From Peptostreptococcus sp. (lineage in GTDB: Bacteria; Bacillota; Clostridia; Peptostreptococcales; Peptostreptococcaceae), in contig JAHHSS010000097.1 in assembly GCA_020025095.1 (NCBI GenBank), forward strand, positions 1 to 5,325: DNA of 5,325 nt, in the 5' to 3' direction. Numbering within the stretch: the stretch's first letter is position 1; each line of letters opens with the position of its first letter. Position numbers and translations under genes: made by a program. Below, piece by piece: positions 1 to 5,325 of the stretch. A model generated the notes under the pieces. That model ran no database searches and was not told where the DNA came from. It saw only the letters and a list, made by a program, of their open reading frames with translations.

Positions 1-50
1 TGGTTTATTGTTTCGCACGCTTTGCGAGCTCAACTGGGACACGTCCCTAT
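1..50. other. GC-rich edge segment with two short inverted repeats
   Basis: This stretch is about 50% GC (25 of 50 bases), against roughly 30% for the rest of the window. It carries two small inverted repeats: TCGCA (13-17) with TGCGA (23-27) around a 5-base loop, and GGGAC (36-40) with GTCCC (43-47) around AC. No coding frame is evident. It lies beyond the operon terminator, so it does not belong to the sorbitol operon. Closely spaced small GC hairpins in an AT-rich genome are typical of REP-like repeats or of the ends of IS200/IS605-family elements, but no transposase is visible and the segment is cut by the window edge. Its identity is therefore unresolved. Confidence 0.4.
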
Positions 51-56
51 AATTAT

Positions 57-92
57 AAAAAGGATATGCAATAATATTGCATATCCTTTTTT
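57..92 (-). terminator. Rho-independent terminator of the sorbitol operon, probably bidirectional
   Basis: A perfect inverted repeat, GGATATGCAA (62-71) with TTGCATATCC (77-86), encloses the loop TAATA. Two further A-T pairs could form within that loop. The plus strand has six T (87-92) on one side and five A (57-61) on the other, so the transcript has a U-tract after the stem in either direction. It sits 12 bp past the stop codon of the HAD gene and is the only convincing terminator in the window. This supports co-transcription of all the upstream genes to this point. The symmetry suggests that it also stops a convergent transcript coming from the left. Confidence 0.92.
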
Positions 93-104
93 GAAGTGTT
101 AATT

Positions 105-776
105 TTACTGTTTACTGTCAATTAAATTTTCTATTATTTTTTTTGCTTCTCGCAAATCTTTTGCTATATAGTCTATTTTTCCTTTTATACTCTCTTCTGC
201 TTCATAAAGATCTGGAACCATTATTACTGTCATTCCAGCACTGTTTCCAGCTAATATTCCATTTTTTGAATCCTCTAATACTATACATTCCTCTGCTTTT
301 ACAGATAACTTTTCCGCAGCTTTGAGGAATATATCTGGATTTGGCTTGCTCTTTTCTACTTCACATCCTGAAACTATTTTATTAATATATCCTGTTAATT
401 GAGTTTTATTTAAATTATTATCTATGTATTTTTTTTCAGATGACGATGCAACAGCTACCGGAATATTTTTTTCTTTAAGATACTTCAGAATTTCTTCTAT
501 ATAGTATTTCTTTTCTGGGCCTTCTTTAAATAAATGCTCACCCATATATTTGTAGTAATCGTCTATATATCTGTCTACATCAAATCTTTCATTATCTTTG
601 AAATATTCTCTGAATGTGCTGTATATCTGTTCTTTGTTTGAGCCCAGAATACTTAAAGCTACTTCTCTAGGCATTTTATAACCTTGTTTTTCTGCTGCAT
701 ATATCCACATATGCACAGATAATTTCTCTGTATCGAACATAAGTCCGTCCATGTCAAATATTACGGCTTTCTTCAT
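105..776 (-). CDS. HAD-superfamily sugar phosphatase / beta-phosphoglucomutase-like hydrolase
   Basis: This 223-residue protein is a subfamily I HAD hydrolase with a helical cap. Visible motifs are FDMDG near the N-terminus (nucleophile Asp8 and acid/base Asp10), VASSS (motif II, near residues 109-113), the lysine in SKPNPD (Lys144, motif III), and VLEDSKNG (motif IV acidic pair Glu168-Asp169, binding Mg2+). The helical cap lies between motifs I and II. The length fits the beta-phosphoglucomutase / 2-deoxyglucose-6-phosphatase / phosphatase group. ATG at 776 is chosen as the start because AGGTGG lies 4 bases upstream; the alternative GTG at 785 overlaps that ribosome binding site. It follows srlD by 37 bp and precedes the terminator, so it is the last gene of the sorbitol operon. 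Inferred role: hydrolysis or isomerisation of a sugar phosphate linked to sorbitol use, perhaps relieving sugar-phosphate stress. The superfamily is certain, but the substrate is not. Confidence 0.9.
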   Translation of the reverse strand: MKKAVIFDMDGLMFDTEKLSVHMWIYAAEKQGYKMPREVALSILGSNKEQIYSTFREYFKDNERFDVDRYIDDYYKYMGEHLFKEGPEKKYYIEEILKYLKEKNIPVAVASSSEKKYIDNNLNKTQLTGYINKIVSGCEVEKSKPNPDIFLKAAEKLSVKAEECIVLEDSKNGILAGNSAGMTVIMVPDLYEAEESIKGKIDYIAKDLREAKKIIENLIDSKQ

Positions 777-813
777 TTTTTCCACCTTTCTGCAAACAGT
801 TTCTTATTAATTA

Positions 814-1611
814 CTATCCTCTTGTCTTTCCACCACCTATTGTGATTGTTGTACCATGAATATAACTTGCTCTATCACTTGATAAGAATGTTACAAGGTC
901 TGCAACTTCACAAAGCTTTCCATCTCTACCTAGTGGAGTAGTCTTTGTACTTACATATCCCTCTCTAATCTTTTCAACAGTTACCCCTCTCGTATATGCT
1001 AATGCCTCTTCATATGCAAGAGTTCTAAGACCAGTTGCTTCAAGGATTCCAGGAGCAACACCTACTATTCTTATATTGTACTTACCTAGTTCCTTTGACC
1101 ATGATCTTGTAAAAGAATTTACTGCATTCTTGCTTGCTGCATATATACTCTGACCTTCAGAACCTTCAATCCCTGATTCAGATGACATATTAATTATAAC
1201 ACCTTTTCCATTTTCTCTAAATACTCTAGATACTTCTTGAGAGCATAGGTAAACTCCTTTTACATTTATATCCATTACTCTATCATAGATTTTATCATTT
1301 AATTCATGTTTGCTATCTTCTACTCCATAATCACATAATAAACATGGTATATTTATACCCGCATTATTTACTAGTACATCTATTGTAGAATATTTTTCTA
1401 TCGCAAACTTTATCATATTTTTTACGTCTTCTCTTTTTGTAACATCACACTTAACATATGAAAGCTTTGGATTATCTGATTCCTTCTCTGTAATATCACT
1501 TACTACAACATTACATCCCTGTCTTAGAAATTCTTCTACTACAGCTTTTCCTATTCCTGATGCTCCACCAGTCACAATTACTGTTTTATTTTCTAACTCT
1601 AACCAACTCAT
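814..1611 (-). CDS. srlD: Sorbitol-6-phosphate 2-dehydrogenase (SDR family)
   Basis: This 265-residue cytoplasmic enzyme is a classical short-chain dehydrogenase/reductase. The Rossmann nucleotide-binding motif TGGASGIG is at residues 14-21, and Asp39 after the second strand (VVVSD) favours NAD over NADP. NNAG is at 82-85, Asn115 lies in the DIN motif, Ser143/Ser144 supply the catalytic serine, and Tyr157 and Lys161 form YxxxK. PG (187-188) and the C-terminal GGG are also typical. From context it oxidises sorbitol 6-phosphate, made by the PTS, to fructose 6-phosphate with NAD+. GGGAGG lies 7 bases before the ATG. It is 125 bp downstream of srlB, the widest gap in the operon, with no clear terminator or promoter inside. 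Length and motifs match the Firmicute sorbitol-6-phosphate dehydrogenases (GutF/SrlD type). The SDR assignment is firm; the substrate rests on the adjacent glucitol PTS genes and overall resemblance. Confidence 0.93.
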   Translation of the reverse strand: MSWLELENKTVIVTGGASGIGKAVVEEFLRQGCNVVVSDITEKESDNPKLSYVKCDVTKREDVKNMIKFAIEKYSTIDVLVNNAGINIPCLLCDYGVEDSKHELNDKIYDRVMDINVKGVYLCSQEVSRVFRENGKGVIINMSSESGIEGSEGQSIYAASKNAVNSFTRSWSKELGKYNIRIVGVAPGILEATGLRTLAYEEALAYTRGVTVEKIREGYVSTKTTPLGRDGKLCEVADLVTFLSSDRASYIHGTTITIGGGKTRG

Positions 1612-1736
1612 AATCTATCCTCCCAGTATTTTTAAAGCTTTTCTTTACTGTTTTTATTTTTATAATTTCTAGGTTTTATTAACTTAGTTTTAATTCTATA
1701 AAATATTTCTTATTTACTTTTATATAAATTCATAAT

Positions 1737-2093
1737 TTATTTTTCAATAGTTATTCTTGTACCTATATTTATTTTTGGACAGTCTTTCTTTTCTACCACA
1801 ATTGCTCCAGGTAAAAGACCGCTTTCATCTCCTGTGAAGTTGATAGTAAGATGACCTAAGGCTTCAAGATTTTTTTGTGCAAGACTTCCTATTGCCTTTA
1901 TAGAAAATCTTTCATCATCAATAATTATAGTATTTCCTACTTCTATTTTGTCATCTGCTTTTTTTACATCAATAGTGTAACAATAGTCTTTTAGAGTATC
2001 TGGTGCATTATCTCCAAATAGTATAGCCATTTCATTTCCGAAGGCATCTACCATACTTCCCATATTTTTAATCTTGTTATCATATATTATCAT
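1737..2093 (-). CDS. srlB: PTS glucitol/sorbitol-specific EIIA component
   Basis: This small soluble protein of 118 residues (E. coli SrlB is about 123) would accept phosphate from HPr and pass it to the EIIB domain of SrlE. Family features are visible: the FGDNAPDTLKDYC block (residues 26-38), the IKAIGSLAQKNLEALGHLT block (65-83) and the LLPGAIVV block (93-100). An ungapped alignment with E. coli SrlB, recalled from memory, places Ile41 where E. coli has its phosphorylated His43. The only histidine in the protein is His81 in the conserved GHLT motif. The protein may be phosphorylated at another residue, or the donor role may be changed. AGGTGG lies 4 bases before the ATG. An 87-bp AT-rich gap separates it from srlE. 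The family call is secure; catalytic competence is open. Confidence 0.92.
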   Translation of the reverse strand: MIIYDNKIKNMGSMVDAFGNEMAILFGDNAPDTLKDYCYTIDVKKADDKIEVGNTIIIDDERFSIKAIGSLAQKNLEALGHLTINFTGDESGLLPGAIVVEKKDCPKINIGTRITIEK

Positions 2094-2180
2094 TTCTCCA
2101 CCTCATTTGTTTTTTCAAAATCCTTACTTCATAAAAATTACTTTTATCAATCTATACTTGTATATTTGTGTTTATAATTT

Positions 2181-3188
2181 TTATGAATATAGTCCAAAAC
2201 TTGCTATCCATGCTACTACAACTCTTGGAACACCCACTATAAATCTTGAATAAAGTACAGATACAACTCCTACTTCTACTGTTTCAGGTTCAGCTTCTGC
2301 AAGACCTAGTCCTACCGGTATAAAGTCACAAGCACACTGAGTATTTATCGCAAATAATGCTGGTAAAGCAAGGTTTGGAGGTATATGTCCTTTTCCAATT
2401 TCAACACCTATTAGTGTACCAACTATCTGTGCTATAACCGCACCAGGTCCAAGTAAAGCTGATAGGAATGGAATTGAACATATAAATCCTAAAATTATTA
2501 GTCCTATAATATTTCCTGCTAGTGGTGTTAATAGCTTTGCAAACCAATCACCAAATCCTGATGCCTGTATTATACCTATAAGCATTGCAACGAATGCCAT
2601 AAATGGAAGTATTGTTGTTATCATTGATTGAACAGCATCTCTGGCAGACTGATAAAGAGTATTTATAACCTTCCCTGCTCCTAGTCCTACCTTTTGTATG
2701 ATTGAAGACTTTCCTTTTTCTCCCAAAGTCTGACTTACCTTCTTATCAGCACTATATTTAAATTCTCTCTTAGGACTGCTATCCTCTTTTTTCACAACTT
2801 TTACTTCTTCAACATCTTCTGTTGCTTCTATTTCATCAAGACCTACTGCTGATACGTATATATCTTCCTTAATAAATTTAGCTAGCGGTCCACTTGGTCC
2901 AACTGGCATAATATTGATTGTTGGTATTCTTTTTTGTGGATATATCCCACATCTAAGAGTTCCACCACAATCTATTATTACCATAAATATTTCTTCCTCA
3001 GGAACAGAACTTTTAAATCCATTCACTGCTCTACAACCTGTAAGATTTACTATTTTTTCCACTATCTTAGGTTCAGCACCACCTCCTGTAATATAAAGTA
3101 GTACATCTTTACCTTCTTGTGGCTTTACTGTTAAAGGTCCTCCAAATCCACCTGGACCTTTTGAAACTTTTATACTTCTATAATTCAT
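2181..3188 (-). CDS. srlE: PTS glucitol/sorbitol-specific EIIBC component
   Basis: This membrane protein combines an N-terminal cytoplasmic EIIB domain with a C-terminal EIIC half. The EIIB part (about residues 1-120) starts with SKGPGGFGGPL and contains IDCGGTLRCGIYPQKRIPT. Its two cysteines, Cys74 and Cys80, include the phospho-cysteine site, most likely Cys74. A charged Lys/Glu-rich linker (about 121-160) leads to the membrane half, which has hydrophobic stretches around 190-208, 224-244 and 248-264 and the conserved blocks LGPGAVIAQ and CACDFIPVGLGLAEAE. It closely resembles E. coli SrlE (319 residues). I prefer ATG at 3188 (335 residues): GAGAGG then lies 9 bases upstream, and the N-terminus aligns well with E. 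coli. ATG at 3197 (338 residues) directly abuts that purine run and so has no usable ribosome binding site. With SrlA it forms the sorbitol channel. Confidence 0.95.
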   Translation of the reverse strand: MNYRSIKVSKGPGGFGGPLTVKPQEGKDVLLYITGGGAEPKIVEKIVNLTGCRAVNGFKSSVPEEEIFMVIIDCGGTLRCGIYPQKRIPTINIMPVGPSGPLAKFIKEDIYVSAVGLDEIEATEDVEEVKVVKKEDSSPKREFKYSADKKVSQTLGEKGKSSIIQKVGLGAGKVINTLYQSARDAVQSMITTILPFMAFVAMLIGIIQASGFGDWFAKLLTPLAGNIIGLIILGFICSIPFLSALLGPGAVIAQIVGTLIGVEIGKGHIPPNLALPALFAINTQCACDFIPVGLGLAEAEPETVEVGVVSVLYSRFIVGVPRVVVAWIASFGLYS

Positions 3189-3236
3189 CTCTATCATCCT
3201 CTCTTAAATCTTTTGTTAGTATTAAATCGATATCTT

Positions 3237-3782
3237 TTACTGCTTTATTTCGTTACTTAGTTCTATATTCTGTTGCTTCATTACAAACTTAGTTGTAAAA
3301 TCTGTAACCCATCCAGCAAAGAAATTCATTACTAAACCTACAAGCATGTATCTTACCGCAAGATCTGATACATTAAGACCTAATGTTGTGATACCGTTTG
3401 CTATTCCTAGATATATAAATATTTCACCTACATTTATATGAGGGAAAACACCACTATTAGTATGGCAGTGGTATGAAGCTGAAGCATAATAACTTGGCTT
3501 CATTCTTTCTGGAAGGAACTTACCCATTGATAATGCCATTGGATTAGCTAACATAAATGCTGATAAAAAAGGTAATATTCCGTATGCTAGTATTACACTC
3601 TTTGAACAAATCTTTGCAAACTTTTCAACTTTTTTAGGTCCTATAAATGCTATTAGTGCATTCATAAATACTAATAGTAAAAGTACTTTTGGTACTATCC
3701 CTACTACCCAACTTACAAACACCTTTCCTCCTGCTTCAAATAATCCTGTAAAACTTGATGCTAAATTTACTATTACATCCAT
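3237..3782 (-). CDS. srlA: PTS glucitol/sorbitol-specific EIIC component
   Basis: This integral membrane protein of 181 residues (E. coli SrlA is about 187) forms part of the sorbitol translocation channel together with SrlE. It has hydrophobic segments at about residues 22-47, 62-80, 119-137 and 143-160. Conserved family blocks are NALIAFIGPKKVEKFA, LANPMALSMGKFLPE, KPSYYASASYHCHTN, FPHINVGEIFIYLGIA and MLVGLVMNFFAGWVTD. The frame is open to 3845, but ATG at 3782 is the true start: AGGAGG sits 7 bases upstream and the N-terminus MDVIVNLASSF matches the family start. The longer form would add 21 polar residues and run to within 3 bp of the gutM stop. It is followed 48 bp later by srlE. Confidence 0.95.
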   Translation of the reverse strand: MDVIVNLASSFTGLFEAGGKVFVSWVVGIVPKVLLLLVFMNALIAFIGPKKVEKFAKICSKSVILAYGILPFLSAFMLANPMALSMGKFLPERMKPSYYASASYHCHTNSGVFPHINVGEIFIYLGIANGITTLGLNVSDLAVRYMLVGLVMNFFAGWVTDFTTKFVMKQQNIELSNEIKQ

Positions 3783-3848
3783 AATTTTTCCTCCTGATTT
3801 TTTTATTTTATACACTTTGTGTGTATTATCAAAGCTAGTTGTCAACTG
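3783..3848 (-). other. gutM-srlA intergenic region with two small hairpins
   Basis: Two short inverted repeats occur here. ATACAC (3810-3815) pairs with GTGTAT (3821-3826) around a 5-base loop. GCTAG (3834-3838) pairs with CTAGC (3849-3853), spanning the gutM stop codon, and has a smaller AGTTG/CAACT palindrome inside (3837-3847). In the direction of transcription neither is followed by a U-run, so they do not look like terminators. They could stabilise or separate the mRNA segments of regulator-gutM and the PTS genes, but they may be chance in AT-rich DNA. Confidence 0.3.
3790..3795 (-). promoter_or_regulatory. Ribosome binding site that sets the srlA start
   Basis: AGGAGG on the minus strand lies 7 bases before the ATG at 3782. 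No comparable site precedes the longer open frame that begins near 3845, so this site decides the start of srlA. Confidence 0.85.
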
Positions 3849-4292
3849 CTAGCTAGAAACTTTTACTTTATCTGCTAGCTTACCTAGAGGGCTTTTTGGC
3901 ATCTCTATTTCTTCACCATTCATTATTTTTTTAAAATTTGTAACTCCATCTACAATAGAATTTTTTAATGATTTTGAAAGCCCTTTTTCATCGCATAATT
4001 CAGAATCAATTTCTTCTATATAATATCCATTCAATGAATTTAACTTCTTAAACCTTGCAAAAACTGTAGTTCCTTGCATATATTCAGTAGCTATAACCTT
4101 ATTATTGTCATCAATTGCCATCATTACTATAGCTCCTGCCCTATATGCACCTTTTTTCTTCCCTATTACAACTCTCCCTATTCTTCTAAGTTTTCCATAA
4201 CTTACTTTGAAGCTTTTCATCTGAATAAAAGTAAATGCATACTGCATTACAAAAGCCAATATAAAAAGTATCCCTATTATAATAATGTTCAA
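3849..4292 (-). CDS. gutM: Glucitol operon activator protein GutM (SrlM), TTG start
   Basis: This protein of 147 residues belongs to the GutM/SrlM family, accessory activators of sorbitol operons. It has an N-terminal hydrophobic membrane anchor (about residues 2-22), then a cytoplasmic region with the family core: GRVVIGKKKGAYRAG (39-53), MMAIDDNNKVI (57-67) and MQGTTVFARFKKL (72-84). The core matches E. coli SrlM, as recalled. The protein is longer than the roughly 119-residue E. coli form because of an extended, charged C-terminal tail. The start codon is TTG, supported by AAAGGAGG 7 bases upstream; no ATG fits before the membrane segment. It begins 20 bp after the regulator stop codon, so the two are almost certainly co-transcribed. 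How GutM acts biochemically is poorly known; the membrane anchor suggests it links the permease or the membrane to the regulator. Confidence 0.93.
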   Translation of the reverse strand: MNIIIIGILFILAFVMQYAFTFIQMKSFKVSYGKLRRIGRVVIGKKKGAYRAGAIVMMAIDDNNKVIATEYMQGTTVFARFKKLNSLNGYYIEEIDSELCDEKGLSKSLKNSIVDGVTNFKKIMNGEEIEMPKSPLGKLADKVKVSS

Positions 4293-4299
4293 AATAATA

Positions 4300-4307
4300 C
4301 CTCCTTT
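4300..4307 (-). promoter_or_regulatory. Strong ribosome binding site for gutM (TTG start)
   Basis: AAAGGAGG on the minus strand lies 7 bases before the TTG at 4292, within the 20-bp gap after the regulator stop codon. It supports use of the non-ATG start. Confidence 0.85.
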
Positions 4308-4312
4308 ATGGT

Positions 4313-5325
4313 CTATATGCTATTGTTTATATTGTTAGAATTATGTATAAAATAGTCAACTACTCTATGATAATCCTCTAGATTACTAATTCCTTCGATG
4401 AATTTATCATCTCTAATTACAGCAGTTATTTCTTCATACAATCTCACAAGAAGGCTGCTACTATCTGCTTCTTCAGGAATACCCAACAATATAATCAATC
4501 TAAGATCTGGATAGTCAACAGTTCCATTTTTCGATACTATCATTGAAACAACAATATCATCTGTAGATCTATTAACTGCATGTGGCACAGCTATTTTTTT
4601 TGTAAAAAGCGATGCACTATTTTTTATCTTTTGATTAATATCCTTTTTAAATTCTTCATCTATAATATCTTTTTTATAAAGTTCTTCTAAAACATTATCT
4701 ATATTTTCAAAATATGTTTTTTTACTATTAGATATATAAAATGTTTCCTCTGAAAGCGAGCTAACTATTATTGAATCTAATCCTCTTACAAGAGTGATAT
4801 CTTTTCCAAGAATTCTCAAAGCGTCTATTCTCCTGCAAACATATGGAATATCTAAAATTTCGTCTTGATATATTACAGGAGCTTGAGTATTTATATCTTT
4901 TCTGATAGTTGATATTACAAAATCATATTCATTAAAATCTCTATCTAACTCACTACTACTTATATGAGTGATATTTATATTTCCTCCCTGCTGTTTTTTT
5001 ATTTCTTGAATCATAAGCTTTTTACATAAATTACTTGAGTCAGATATTAAAAGTGCATTTAGACTTTTTTTGCTATTCATATTATTAACAAATAATTCAA
5101 AATACATTGCAAGAAATGCGATTTCATCATCACATACCTTATATGGATAATTTTTTTCTATAGTTTTAGCTGCCGTCACAGCCATTTTATATGAAATAAG
5201 ATATTTTTCTTTTATCCTTTCTTTCAACTCATTTCTACTGTGTATTCCATACTGTATTCTTTTAATCATAAAAAATAAATGATACATAAACTCTTTATTT
5301 ACATATTTTCTATCTATATATACAC
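4313..5325 (-). CDS. PRD-domain, PTS-regulated transcriptional regulator (GutR/LicR/MtlR type), N-terminus cut off by the window
   Basis: Only the C-terminal 336 residues are present: the frame stays open through the right edge, with 12 sense codons before the internal ATG at 5287. The visible order is a PRD (about residues 1-80), an EIIB-like domain (about 87-160) and a fructose/mannitol-type EIIA domain (about 213-330). The PRD has His15 in FMYHLFFMIKR and the signature DDEIAFLAMYF, where Tyr74 replaces the second usual PRD histidine. The EIIB-like strand ALLIS has Ser94 where the phospho-cysteine normally lies. The EIIA domain keeps IAVPHA with His248, the expected phosphorylation site. 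Complete members of this family have about 600-700 residues, with N-terminal helix-turn-helix domains and a first PRD, so roughly half is missing here. Phosphorylation by HPr and PTS components would tune DNA binding. Being first before gutM, it is the likely activator of this operon, as GutR is in Lactobacillus sorbitol operons. Confidence 0.9.
   Translation of the reverse strand, partial: VYIDRKYVNKEFMYHLFFMIKRIQYGIHSRNELKERIKEKYLISYKMAVTAAKTIEKNYPYKVCDDEIAFLAMYFELFVNNMNSKKSLNALLISDSSNLCKKLMIQEIKKQQGGNINITHISSSELDRDFNEYDFVISTIRKDINTQAPVIYQDEILDIPYVCRRIDALRILGKDITLVRGLDSIIVSSLSEETFYISNSKKTYFENIDNVLEELYKKDIIDEEFKKDINQKIKNSASLFTKKIAVPHAVNRSTDDIVVSMIVSKNGTVDYPDLRLIILLGIPEEADSSSLLVRLYEEITAVIRDDKFIEGISNLEDYHRVVDYFIHNSNNINNSI

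Noticed and set aside
143..325. 60-residue open frame on the plus strand inside the HAD gene
   Set aside because: Leucine-rich antisense shadow of a well-supported gene, with no ribosome binding site and no recognisable family.
1612..1736. 125-bp srlB-srlD gap as a possible promoter or terminator
   Set aside because: The only structure is an AT-only palindrome, ATAAATT/AATTTAT at 1724-1740, which overlaps the srlB stop and is too weak to terminate. No convincing -35/-10 pair was seen on the minus strand.
2094..2180. Small inverted repeats TATAC/GTATA (2153-2164) and ATAAAA/TTTTAT (2131-2147) between srlE and srlB
   Set aside because: Short and AT-only, as expected by chance in such DNA; no terminator-like U-run follows in the direction of transcription.
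2914..3096. 60-residue open frame on the plus strand inside srlE
   Set aside because: Antisense to the highly conserved EIIB domain; its composition is explained by the opposite strand.
3783..3845. Longer srlA reading frame starting near 3845
   Set aside because: The 21 extra residues are polar, lack a ribosome binding site and do not match the family N-terminus; AGGAGG correctly spaced before 3782 marks the real start.
4074..4355. 93-residue open frame on the plus strand across gutM and the regulator end
   Set aside because: Antisense to gutM, rich in Tyr, Ser and Ile as expected from AT-rich complement, with no convincing start signal.
1..5325. CRISPR array, tRNA/rRNA genes, riboswitch, toxin-antitoxin or phage-defence genes
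   Set aside because: No regularly spaced direct repeats, cloverleaf-like segments or matching protein families were seen; the window is filled by an ordinary sugar operon.

Overview
The window is AT-rich (roughly 30% GC by eye) with strong AGGAGG-type ribosome binding sites. Every gene lies on the minus strand, so transcription runs from right to left. Codon use, gene content and the PRD/PTS-type regulator point to a low-GC Firmicute of the Clostridia. Clostridioides difficile or a close Peptostreptococcaceae relative is my best guess, made from general recognition and not from a search.

The whole window is essentially one sorbitol (glucitol) uptake and catabolism operon. In order of transcription it holds: the C-terminal part of a PRD-containing, PTS-controlled transcriptional regulator that runs off the right edge (4313-5325); the membrane-anchored activator GutM/SrlM (3849-4292, TTG start); the PTS glucitol permease parts EIIC SrlA (3237-3782), EIIBC SrlE (2181-3188) and EIIA SrlB (1737-2093); a short-chain sorbitol-6-phosphate 2-dehydrogenase SrlD (814-1611); and a HAD-superfamily sugar-phosphatase/beta-phosphoglucomutase-like protein (105-776). 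A strong, probably bidirectional, intrinsic terminator closes the operon (57-92). The last ~50 bases at the left edge are much richer in GC and carry two small inverted repeats, so they look like the edge of a different element.

Expected working (family knowledge): phosphate passes from PEP via EI and HPr to SrlB, then to SrlE. SrlA and the membrane part of SrlE carry sorbitol in as sorbitol 6-phosphate, SrlD oxidises this to fructose 6-phosphate, and that enters glycolysis. The regulator and GutM switch the operon on when sorbitol is available. The HAD protein may trim or detoxify sugar phosphates; its substrate cannot be read from the sequence. The operon promoter is not in the window, because it must lie upstream of the truncated regulator or beyond it.

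This is largely a known type of system. The points most worth a second look are: SrlB has no histidine at the position of the E. coli phospho-histidine; the regulator's EIIB-like domain has serine where the phospho-cysteine should be; the regulator's reading frame is open through the right edge, so the Met near 5287 is not its start; several starts need correction; and there is a GC-rich hairpin remnant at the left edge.
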